This document shows positions 13,201-20,945 of a stretch of DNA of 64,000 nucleotides, one piece after another. Made by a program: the position numbers and the translations under genes. The notes below the pieces were generated by a model. That model did not search any database, was not told the origin of the DNA, and saw only the letters and a program-made list of their open reading frames with translations. How positions within the stretch are numbered: the first letter of the stretch is position 1; the number at the start of each line of letters is the position of its first letter. The stretch is from Eopsaltria australis (lineage: Eukaryota > Chordata > Aves > Passeriformes > Petroicidae), in the NCBI GenBank assembly GCA_034509425.1, contig JAVTVJ010000121.1:1240001-1304000 (forward strand). The letters run 5' to 3'.

Positions 13201-14123
13201 TAAAATAGCCCTCTAATCAGATGACATGTAAATATTGCAGTTGAGTTTGCGTTTGAAAGCAATGAAACGTCAAGTTGAAGAAGCTGAAGAAGAAATAGAC
13301 AGACTGGAAAATGCTAAAAAGAAACTTCAGAGAGAACTTGAAGAGCAACTAGACATAAATGAACAACTACAAGGACAGCTTAACACTGCGAAGAAAGAAT
13401 TAAGGTAGGATGAGTTGGCAGACTTTTCAGTTCTGTATGACACCACTTCTCACACATTTGACCACTTGCTCCTGTAGTCCATAAAAACTGAGGGCTTTCT
13501 CTACAAGTTTGTCATCAGCATACACAGTTTGACTCAGATGTGTGAAACTCTCTGGGTGTCCCAGCCTTCTTTCCAAGATCTCCCTACTGAATAAAGTCAT
13601 TGAGGCAGGGAATATAAAATGGAAAAAAGTGGTGGGACTTGACACTCTTACCATTTGTAGCAGTAAAAATTTCCCTAATGGCTGAGAGGTACAGTCATCC
13701 TATGTTAGGTTTCCTTGGCCATCTGTGAACATCCCAGTGTGCAAAGTTTAGTTTCCTCTCTCTCCCACTTTAGTTAGAGGTGCTTGAAAATGTGGTTGCT
13801 TGATCTTGTGCATGTTTCTTTCACGTAAGATGTAGTCTATGATAAACTACCCTGCTAGCGCACTTAGACATTCTTCAAAGATGTAAATCCTGCCTGTCAA
13901 TGTTTTAAGCTTTGTATAAGTGTTCTGTGTGTAGATGTGCTGTTTTAATAGCAAATATGTGTATTTTTGTTTCAGTAGACTGAAGAAGTCACCAAGTAAA
14001 GTGCTTCCTGATTCTGATGATGATGACGATGATGATGATGATGATTTCAGCACGGATGGTGATAGTCTCTGTGAAGCACCTTCAGGAAATAATTTTTCAA
14101 AAGATGATGACACAAAAATCTAA
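386..14123 (+). CDS. CGNL1: CGNL1 (cingulin-like 1 / paracingulin), C-terminal coding exons, 5' partial
   Basis: Nine exons join in one frame: 386-538, 1155-1325, 3705-3866, 4661-4750, 10328-10411, 11573-11697, 12253-12361, 13241-13404 and 13979-14123. They give about 400 residues, against about 1300 for the whole protein in mammals. Nearly all of it is charged heptad-type coiled coil rich in E, K, L, Q and R. Blocks such as [35 protein letters not shown] and [20 protein letters not shown] match the cingulin/paracingulin rod. The tail is the family's acidic D-run followed by FSTDGDSL, which points to CGNL1 rather than CGN. From family knowledge, paracingulin is a cytoplasmic plaque protein of tight and adherens junctions that binds ZO-1 and recruits Rho/Rac exchange factors. 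The globular head lies upstream of the window. All introns here are GT-AG. The adjacent MYZAP gene supports the assignment through conserved gene order. Confidence 0.95.
539..1154 (+). other. CGNL1: CGNL1 intron, 616 bp
   Basis: Phase 0 intron with no other feature seen. An 80-codon open frame at 718-960 has no coding character. Confidence 0.85.
1155..1325 (+). CDS. CGNL1: CGNL1 exon (rod)
   Basis: 57 codons, phase 0 at both ends, between the acceptor tttttgcccag and the donor gtaatg. It starts [19 protein letters not shown] and continues with [20 protein letters not shown], typical paracingulin coiled coil. Confidence 0.95.
1326..3704 (+). other. CGNL1: CGNL1 intron, 2.4 kb
   Basis: Phase 0 intron. 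Its only structure I can name is an (AT)14 microsatellite at 3235-3263. Confidence 0.85.
3235..3263. repeat. (AT)n microsatellite, about 14 units
   Basis: An uninterrupted AT dinucleotide run in the CGNL1 intron, preceded by an imperfect atacat unit and ending in ataatta. Confidence 0.95.
3705..3866 (+). CDS. CGNL1: CGNL1 exon (rod)
   Basis: 54 codons, phase 0 at both ends, acceptor cattgcttcag and donor gtaaaa. The peptide [18 protein letters not shown] followed by [18 protein letters not shown] joins directly to the flanking exons in the family order. Confidence 0.95.
3867..4660 (+). other. CGNL1: CGNL1 intron, 794 bp
   Basis: Phase 0 intron, AT-rich; nothing else recognised. Confidence 0.85.
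4661..4750 (+). CDS. CGNL1: CGNL1 exon (rod)
   Basis: 30 codons, phase 0, acceptor gttccactcag and donor gtactt. It encodes [20 protein letters not shown] then [10 protein letters not shown]. The conserved [11 protein letters not shown] block identifies it, although no long open frame marks it in the genomic sequence. Confidence 0.93.
4751..10327 (+). other. CGNL1: CGNL1 intron, 5.6 kb
   Basis: Largest CGNL1 intron in the window, phase 0. No exon is missing, because the flanking peptides (SRCREQ and IEQMRSELL) join in the family order. It contains AT-rich patches near 6.72-6.80 and 8.60-8.70 kb and the (TA)27 tract at 10201. I recognise no transposon in it. Confidence 0.85.
10201..10254. repeat. 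(TA)27 microsatellite
   Basis: A perfect 54-bp TA run followed by cgtacacaca, lying 73 bp upstream of a CGNL1 exon. It is self-complementary and can extrude as a cruciform or slip. Confidence 0.97.
10328..10411 (+). CDS. CGNL1: CGNL1 exon (rod)
   Basis: 28 codons, phase 0, acceptor ttctctaatag and donor gtaatt. It encodes [20 protein letters not shown] then DKISLERQ, continuing directly from the exon 5.6 kb upstream. The (TA)n tract at 10201 ends about 75 bp before it. Confidence 0.95.
10412..11572 (+). other. CGNL1: CGNL1 intron, 1.16 kb
   Basis: Phase 0 intron containing the nested inverted repeat at 10655-10700 and a nine-G run near 11109. Confidence 0.85.
10671..10700. repeat. Perfect 13-bp inverted repeat with 4-nt loop
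   Basis: ATAAGTTTGTAAT, loop ttac, then ATTACAAACTTAT forms a perfect hairpin. Just upstream, ttacaaact (10655-10663) is a second copy of part of the right arm, and aatgtaaa/tttacatt gives an alternative nested pairing. The cluster can therefore fold in more than one way. It is unlike any transposon end I know. Confidence 0.9.
11573..11697 (+). CDS. CGNL1: CGNL1 exon (rod)
   Basis: 125 nt, entered in phase 0 and left in phase 2 (41 codons plus AG). It encodes [20 protein letters not shown] and then [19 protein letters not shown]. The split Arg codon is completed by the first base of the next exon. Acceptor ccaactatag, donor gtaaaa. Confidence 0.95.
11698..12252 (+). other. CGNL1: CGNL1 intron, 555 bp
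   Basis: Phase 2 intron ending in a good pyrimidine tract (gttttggttttttcctag). Nothing else seen. Confidence 0.85.
12253..12361 (+). CDS. CGNL1: CGNL1 exon (rod)
   Basis: 109 nt. The first base completes the Arg codon, followed by 36 codons [19 protein letters not shown] then [17 protein letters not shown]. Acceptor gttttttcctag, donor gtagag. This is one of the best-conserved stretches of the cingulin family rod. Confidence 0.95.
12362..13240 (+). other. CGNL1: CGNL1 intron, 879 bp
   Basis: Phase 0 intron; no further feature recognised. Confidence 0.85.
13241..13404 (+). CDS. CGNL1: CGNL1 penultimate coding exon (rod end)
   Basis: 164 nt, 54 codons plus AG (phase 2 exit). It encodes [20 protein letters not shown] followed by [18 protein letters not shown] and the end of the coiled coil. 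The acceptor aaatattgcag has a weak pyrimidine tract; donor gtagga. Confidence 0.95.
13405..13978 (+). other. CGNL1: CGNL1 last intron, 574 bp
   Basis: Phase 2 intron ending in the cagtag tandem acceptor. Nothing else seen. Confidence 0.85.
13971..13979 (+). promoter_or_regulatory. CGNL1: NAGNAG tandem splice acceptor
   Basis: The intron ends gtatttttgtttcagtag. Two AG dinucleotides three bases apart (13974-13975 and 13977-13978) can each end the intron. The outcomes are L-R-L-K-K or L-S-R-L-K-K, both in frame. The upstream cag is normally the stronger acceptor type, so the Ser-containing form could be common. Confidence 0.7.
13979..14123 (+). CDS. CGNL1: CGNL1 last coding exon (acidic tail and stop)
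   Basis: The first base completes AG|A (Arg), followed by [12 protein letters not shown], ten consecutive Asp codons, [20 protein letters not shown] and a TAA stop at 14121-14123. The acceptor is a tandem cag-tag. Using the first AG moves the exon start to 13976 and inserts one Ser before the Arg. I chose 13979 because the family reads RLKK with no Ser. The acidic run is longer than I recall for the mammalian protein. Confidence 0.92.
14004..14046 (+). repeat. CGNL1: Coding GAT/GAC trinucleotide tract (poly-Asp)
   Basis: Ten consecutive Asp codons follow Asp-Ser. Nearly all are GAT, with a single GAC interruption. It lies in the last CGNL1 exon and forms the core of the acidic tail. A near-pure GAT tract is prone to slippage, so allele length may vary. 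Confidence 0.85.
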
Positions 14124-14523
14124 ATAAGTATGGATGCAATTCCTTGAAAGTACTGGAAGAATAACATAAATTATCAACAAACTGGATATTCTAGAAGCCA
14201 AATGACATAAAGGGATTTAAAAGTTGGGAATATAATGTTTCCCTCCATACTGTGCCATTATCTTATTTAGATCTACACTGTTTATTATAGAAAACAGGAT
14301 TGCATTATAAAACAGCTATAAAACTATATATATGTAACTGCCACTGAAAACATGGAGATATGTTTCACATTGGAAATGGGATTTTGCTAAAATTCTGTTC
14401 AAGTAAAAAGCCATCTGATAGTAATTCAAAATTAGTTTTAGTTACTAAAAGCTTTTCCCTAAAATTAAGGAAACTATGGAAGATTATTTAATAATTGTAA
14501 GTATGGGGAAGTTATGTATAAAA

Positions 14524-14531
14524 TGTAAATA
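14524..14531 (+). promoter_or_regulatory. Pumilio-type element TGTAAATA in 3' UTR
   Basis: The octamer matches the PUM1/PUM2 RNA consensus UGUANAUA and lies 400 nt past the CGNL1 stop in an AT-rich setting. In such sequence the octamer arises often by chance, so this is only a candidate. Confidence 0.3.
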
Positions 14532-15458
14532 TTTAAAATTTGACCTTTTTATTGACTACTTTAGTACTGTTTTGTAAAGTTTCGAATATTATATAAATCA
14601 GTTTGATATGTAAAATCTTTTAAGTTTATATTGAATGCTATGTTTGGGTTTTCACCAAGATGAAAACAAATGAAAATGAATACATTTCATGCATTACAGA
14701 GCAGATTCATAGTTCCTGGGCCAGGAAGTACATTTTAAAACCAGTGTAAGTTCTATTGTATGTGTTCTGTATATTAGAGGTCAAATGTTAATCCTGCCAG
14801 TTGACTTTAAAAGGACCATCACATCTGCATGATGAGAAAGGCTTGCCTTCAATTTCCTTGTAAACTTCATTTGGGAAGCTTTCTGTTCTTGGTAGGGAAG
14901 GGTGAGACTGATGTCAGTTATTGCTTGGTATCTTTCGTTTCCTGAAAGGAATTCAGTTCTGCCAGAGGCAGAATGTTGTAGGCCTGCTGATTTGAGGACA
15001 TTGGGACAGTCTTATCTTGCAAGTTTCTAAAGAGTACCACTGGTTACAGTAAAATTACTTGTGATCTTTGAATTAAGTACATGCTTAAATCTGTTAATTG
15101 ATATGAAAATTCTATTCTGCTGGCAAGAAACTACACCAAGGAAACAGAAAGCATGTAATCTGATTTTTCTTTCTAAGTTCTTCTTGACCATCTACTTGTG
15201 ATACATTGCAGTGTATGGTCATATGTGCAGATATATATTGATATTTCAGTTTACAGAAGTATCTGTATTTTGAGTTATCCATCTATTCAACAAACTTCGT
15301 GGGAAATTTAAAAGAAAGAGCATTGAAGATTTTATTTTAAAAACATTTTCTATTTTGTTGCTAAAAATATTTTTTTGCCATTTGTATTACACCAGACTGG
15401 TTTTGCTCCTTTGCAAATCTAGAATTCCAAGGAAAGGGCATTACTACAAAATTTTGTT

Positions 15459-15464
15459 AATAAA
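15459..15464 (+). promoter_or_regulatory. CGNL1: Candidate polyadenylation signal AATAAA
   Basis: First canonical hexamer found after the CGNL1 stop (1.34 kb downstream), followed within 40 nt by T-rich sequence with several TGT/GT steps. Confidence 0.45.
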
Positions 15465-16178
15465 CCATAGTTAGGTCCTGTCTATTTATCAGTATTTGTC
15501 ATCAGTTACAGGTTATGAGCACTTGTTCATTGATTTGATCAAGTAATCATGGAATTGTAAAAAATACTTGGAACTGAAGTTGCTGGGAAATTCCATTATT
15601 CCCACAAAGGAATCTGCTGCAGAGAACGAATTTAACAGCTCTGACAGTGAGGCTCACAGATGTGGTTAAGGCAAAAGTCCTGACAATGGCAGTATCCATT
15701 TTCATACAGTTACATGAAATGAAACTCCTGCCTGCAAGGTCACAAATATATTCCTGCATAGCAGACCACAGACTCTGCCATGTAATTCCCTCCAACTTGC
15801 TTTTGATCATTTGAGTTATATGGGAAATAATAGGAACAGCATAGTTGTAATACTTTGTCTCTGAATCTTGTATCTTTTCCAGTAGCATACGCATGGAATT
15901 TTTTGCAGTATTGGCATTATTATTTTGACATCACAGAAACAGCCTTTCGTCCAAGAAGACCCGTGCTACATTGTACTGACAATCATCATAGAAACTGCTG
16001 TGATTTATCTGTTGTTTCATTTGCATGTTTATGTAGACTTAACTTCAAGCAACTGATTCCAATCCCCAGTACCCTATCCTGTAATGTTCATAGATAACTT
16101 ACTTCAAACCACTGGAAAAAAAAATCACTTAATATTGCATCTACCTCCAGTTACACTGTAAAAGAAAAATTCACTTAA

Positions 16179-16184
16179 AATAAA
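16179..16184 (+). promoter_or_regulatory. CGNL1: Candidate polyadenylation signal AATAAA
   Basis: Second canonical hexamer, 2.06 kb past the stop. The sequence ttctactttgtgcat follows about 16 nt later and could serve as a GU/U-rich downstream element. Confidence 0.45.
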
Positions 16185-16200
16185 CAGTCAGTGCTCTCAG

Positions 16201-19200
16201 TTCTACTTTGTGCATATAGCTTGATATGACAATGAAGACGTGTTTAAAACATAACAAGAAAATAATTATCTGAGAAATATTGATGCTGGAAACAAATTTC
16301 TGCATTCTCGTCTCTTTGGATAGCTACTTCCTTTGTAATTTGTAAAGCAGGTGGCAGGTGTAACATCTAGAAGACTCCTCATTTGATCTTAGAAGGAGGA
16401 AGACAATATTGTTGCAGACTTCTACTGGCAGCAATCCTTCTTAGTAAACCTCCCTCCCCACTTGTGTTCAGAAAAAGGACTTGTCTTTAGTTTATTCATT
16501 TAGACTTGCCAGTGGCATTTCCTCATTAGAGTTCTTGAATAATATGACTAAAAGTCTTAAGACACTGAAAAAGATATTTCAATTCATTCACCAAGCAGTT
16601 GGTAGCTCTGTTTCTTGATATATGCTAGCTATGGTGATGGTAAAATAATCTTGATTGCCACAAACAAAATTTATAATAGTTTACACTCATCTTATTTGTT
16701 CACTCCATCTCCTGTTTGCTTTGATCATCTTAAGTCAAAGTTTAGCTTAGAAAAATTTTCCTGTTTTTCTCAGGTAATCTATTTTTAAATGAAATTCAGA
16801 AGAAGCTCTTGACCCATAAAAGGCAGCAAGAGGAGGGTATATGTAAAGAAAAATGGTTACAAGACATTCAGTCCCTAGAAGTTTGTATAAACAGCAGTTT
16901 CTAGTGTATTACAGAGACATGACTTGAGTTCTGAGCTGTAGAAACCTTCAGTTTTCTTCCATGGTACTACACTATCTCTTAAACAGACCCAAGATAAATC
17001 ATGTTTTCTATAAGCCTAACCTGATGACTTTTATAGTGGATGCTTGTCTCTCAGTGTAAGTAACCTGTGGTGAACAGTGAACGTTTTGTCCATTCTGGGA
17101 TTAATGGCCTTGGTTTTCTGAGTCTGTTTTTGTTGATAGGAGAAGACAAATTAACTTCTACAAGAGTTTTTTTTGTTTTAAATCACCAACATTTGGCAAG
17201 TGCTCCAAGATCTTTACATGTCAGCTTCTATACAGTGCAAAATACGTAAATGTTAAACAAGTGAAGAAAATCCTCCTGTCCTCAATAGACTCCTCACTCA
17301 CTAAGTAATGAAATTTAAGATACTCTTCACAATAATGTATTTTAATGCCCTTGAGTTTGGAAGGCATCCCTTTTCATAAAAGCAGATCTTTCAGACATTG
17401 TGTCTTTTGTTAGTGCCTGAAGAAATAAAAAGGAAAAGTTGTCATTTTCTTGCTGTCCCCTGTACCTGTTTCCCTGCACTGCACTTTATTAGAGGAAACT
17501 CCTGTACTATGCAAATACTTTAATTCATCACTATGCTTTTTCCTGTTCAATCACTAGGCACGTTTTCCCCCACAACTCTTGGTGATGAGACTGTAACTTG
17601 TTGATTAATCTGTGTATTCCTCTGATTTATCCTCTTTTCAACTTAATTCTTCCCTTTTCCTGATTAAATAATCTGTTCTGATTTATAAATTATTTTCTAA
17701 ACTATTCCAGAAGCCATGTGTTTTCCTCATTTTTTACAGACCAGCTGTGTGTTTTGCTGAGTGAGCTACACAGTGCAATAGATTTAGCTTTTAAGCCTTT
17801 TCTGGATCACACAGCATATTTTAGTAATTAAATGTTGATTCTTTTAGCTTACTGGAGCTTCCTATCATGTGAGTAGAGCTACACATTTCAGCTGCTTAAT
17901 TTCTACCAACTGCACTTATCAAGTAACATTGCAAAATGTTCAAAGACTTTGCTGAAAGAGCAACATTCTTTAGAAATTGCCAGGGTTTCTAATACATTTA
18001 ATTTCTTCTTTTTTGCATAAGGTTCTGACTAGGTCACATGTTTAACCCTCTGACCTTACTATGTTATACTGAGGGAAATTTCATTGTCATCTCAAAATTT
18101 ACTCGTCAACACTTGGGCTATTGAGAAAAAGGTATAGAAATTAATAGAAAGGTTTTTTTGTATTACAGGCTTTTCTTTTAACATGTAAGAAAGGAAAGAC
18201 TTAAGAAGAAGGGGAGTGAAGTTCAACAGACAAGGCCAAGTGCAGTAGTCAGTTTGCCTCACCCACCTCAGCAGCAGCATGACAGCCCTTTAATGGTTAG
18301 TACAGTGAACCTTACGCGAGGTCAGCAGGGACTGTTTTATATAAGCTGGATCATTTGATCTTTTCTCCAATTCCAATAACAATTTACTGCTTTATTTAGA
18401 TCCTGAATCTTCATGCCATTAGCAGAAGAACAGGCAATAAAAAAAATATAAATTCAGAGCACAGGTGGATGATGAAAATTTAAGCTGTCCAAGTTGTCAG
18501 TAGGAAAACTGTAGGGACACTTCTATGTGAGTGCAGAGGAGGAACTCATCACAGGTAACCTGAGTTTTGCTTTGCTTTCTGTGTACTGCTTTCTCAGTAG
18601 AATGGGCTTTCTGAACAATGCTTCATGTATTAGGTTACAAAGCTATTTTCACTAGTTTTGAGTACTCCTTTCATCTTGGTTGCATGCAGGCTGGCTAGGG
18701 CAGACCCTACCAAAAGGCATAATGGGATGTAAGAAAGAAATAAAGCAGGAAAGATTCAACTCAGGATCCAGTTCTGAATAATTTGATTTGACCTTCCCTT
18801 CACTCTTAAGGATCCTGGCACACGTCTCAGATTGAAGGTCTGGCTCTGCAGTAACTAGCAGGCTCTGTGGTGTCTTTTCTCCAGAACAACAGTCTTAAGT
18901 ATAGATTTCTTTGCTTTCTGGGAAGTTTCAAATCTGGTTTTCTTCAAACAAGAATGGTTTATTGTGTAACAGGTAGAATGGCTATGAAAAGTGGAAAGGA
19001 AAAAAGAATAGAGACCAATAAAACTATGTAAAAGCAGTAAAATCAGCCAACCAAAGAAAGGAAGCTTCCTGAATTAGGCTATGTGTACTTTAAACACAGC
19101 CCACTGTGCCTTGCTATTTCAGTACATATTGTGTATGGTGTCCAGCTATTTTAGAGATATGATCAAATTTGTAATTTAGATTAAAATGCCCCTCCCAAAT

Positions 19201-20820
19201 GTGAACTTTTTAAGCATTAGTGAGTCACAATGGAAAACTGTGGTCTGTGTGGATATAACAAACCAACTCAAAATGCTCACAAACTTGGAAATTTGTTTTT
19301 TTAAATGAAACAGGTTCCATTTAGAGACCCTACTGGGCCAGCTGCTTACAACACAGCAGCCCTATAAAGGTGCAGGTGTCTCAGGATTACCAGTCTGTTC
19401 TGTGGTGTGCTTTCTAACACAGTACCTGGCTGATGGTTTCTCCTGCCTTTCCCAGTTGTGGTTCTTCCTTCATAAGTGACAAGTGCAAACTGCTGGAAGA
19501 CCAAGTGGGGCTTAGATGCACAGGCCAGTGTGAAGAGACCTGACCACGAGATGTCTGGGAAACAGAGTTGACATTAGCTTATTCACAGCTAGTACAGGTT
19601 CCCAGGTGCTGACAGAAAGCTATGGCTGTTTGATAGGTGGCTGTTGGGATATTCTGCTTTTTCTGGCAAGTTTAGAGTTTTGGCGTCTTTTGGTCAGAGG
19701 ATAGGAAAGAAAAAAAACAGACTGAAAAAAAACCACAACACCTCTCCTGGCTGTACTCTCCAGGTGTCTGCTGGGTCTTCTCTTTATTGGGAGTGAAATC
19801 TGTACTATATGCCTGGAATTTTATTTTACTTCACTTTTTGCTGACCATGTGTCCACAAGTACAGCAAGAGGCAGGCAGTGTCTGCAGTCTGCTGTGGTGA
19901 CACTGCCAGGGTGGCAGCACAGGAAATGTCAGGATGCACTGTGGCCATGACATTAAACACCTGTCTTTCAGCTTTATTTGAGCAAAATAAGGAGCTTTTT
20001 TTACTTGTGCAATATCTGCTTACCTCGCCTTTTGGTGAATGTTTGTATTCACGTGGTGGCTCTTACTGTGAAGCCTCACAATGCTTTTCCAGGGAATGTA
20101 GGTGCTTATGGCTCAAAGCCGGATTACCCAAGCCTCAGGAGGCTTTATCTAAACTGCAGCATCCGTCAGTGTCAATATGCCATTAAATGACATTTGCAGC
20201 TGAAGGGCAGTGCAGGTGCAGGGAGGGAACTGGGTACAGGGAAGGTCTCTGGGTGGTGCAGTTGGCTCAAGTCTGTTCTGTGGCGTGTCAGCACCAGAGA
20301 ACACAGTAACTCCTCCACTGAATAGGTCTCCACACTGAGTCATTAATTGTCCTGTACCTCCTATGCCTGCCGAGCCTAGAGCACTAGATACCAGGTAACT
20401 GAGCTTTGATTCCACAAACTTTTGCCAAGTCTTGTCATTTTAGCTTTTCTTCTCAAGTATATAAAAATACCAACCAGGCATAGGGGAACCGTAGCTCTTA
20501 CCACAGTTGTGAGTGTGCCCAGCTGCCAGCTGTGAGCCCTGGGAGGATGCTCTGAGGATGAGCTCAGTGAAGACAGAGTCAGATAAAGCAACACTTTTTA
20601 ACTTTGACTGGCACTTTATTTCGTCAGTGCAATTTTTATTACCACCTTTTCACTTTTATGAATTAGAAGTAATATGGAGCGAAAACAGGACATTAACACC
20701 TAATTAACTTTGCTGTTCCTCTGAAACTACTCTGTGCTTAGCAGAGCTTGGCATTTCCAGCTCTTGAGAAAAATTACCCCTTTTCGACGGAAAACGTTTG
20801 GAAATCTTAAACTTGGGAAC
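16201..20820. other. Intergenic region, no gene seen
   Basis: 4.6 kb of mostly AT-rich sequence downstream of CGNL1, the first part possibly still 3' UTR. Open frames here (for example 19878-20186) lack recognisable domains, coding composition or splice context. I recognise no repeats. Confidence 0.6.
17424..17429 (+). promoter_or_regulatory. CGNL1: Candidate distal polyadenylation signal AATAAA
   Basis: Third canonical hexamer, 3.3 kb past the stop, followed by a convincing GT/T-rich stretch (gttgtcattttcttgctgtc). It would give a long 3' UTR isoform if used. Confidence 0.35.
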
Positions 20821-20945
20821 TGCAGTGGAGACCAAGATGCCTCGAGAAGGCGCGGGGGAGCGCGGCCCGCAGGGGGCAGCAGAGAGGGGCGGCTCCGGGC
20901 CCTGCTCCGGAGGGGTTCGGTGCATCTTCGGTGCCTCCTCCACGG
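20821..20945. promoter_or_regulatory. Small intergenic CpG-rich islet
   Basis: About 125 bp with many CpG steps (ctcgagaaggcgcggggg, cgcggcccgc, ggcggctccggg), standing out sharply from AT-rich flanks on both sides. It lies 6.7 kb past the CGNL1 stop and 10 kb before the MYZAP start. Open frames cross it on both strands but none resembles a known protein. It could be a small regulatory element or the promoter of an unannotated transcript. Confidence 0.55.
20866..20879 (+). promoter_or_regulatory. Candidate CTCF binding site
   Basis: CCCGCAGGGGGCAG agrees with the CTCF core CCASYAGRKGGCRS at 13 of 14 positions, with a mismatch only at position 3. It lies in the intergenic CpG-rich islet. The motif is seen directly; occupancy is inference. 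Confidence 0.6.

Larger units (their letters stand above)
14124..16200 (+). other. CGNL1: CGNL1 3' UTR (end not fixed)
   Basis: AT-rich sequence after the stop with no further exon. It contains candidate polyadenylation hexamers at 15459-15464 and 16179-16184, and a Pumilio-type octamer at 14524. I drew the end just after the second hexamer. A longer form ending after 17429 is also possible, and only transcript ends would settle it. Confidence 0.55.

Noticed and set aside
15547..15894. 115-codon minus-strand open frame in the CGNL1 3' UTR
   Set aside because: I recognise no family in it, and there is no promoter or splice context. Frames of this length are expected by chance in 64 kb.
19878..20186. 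102-codon + strand open frame in the intergenic region
   Set aside because: No similarity to any family I know, Cys-rich without a pattern, and overlapping frames of similar length. Treated as chance.
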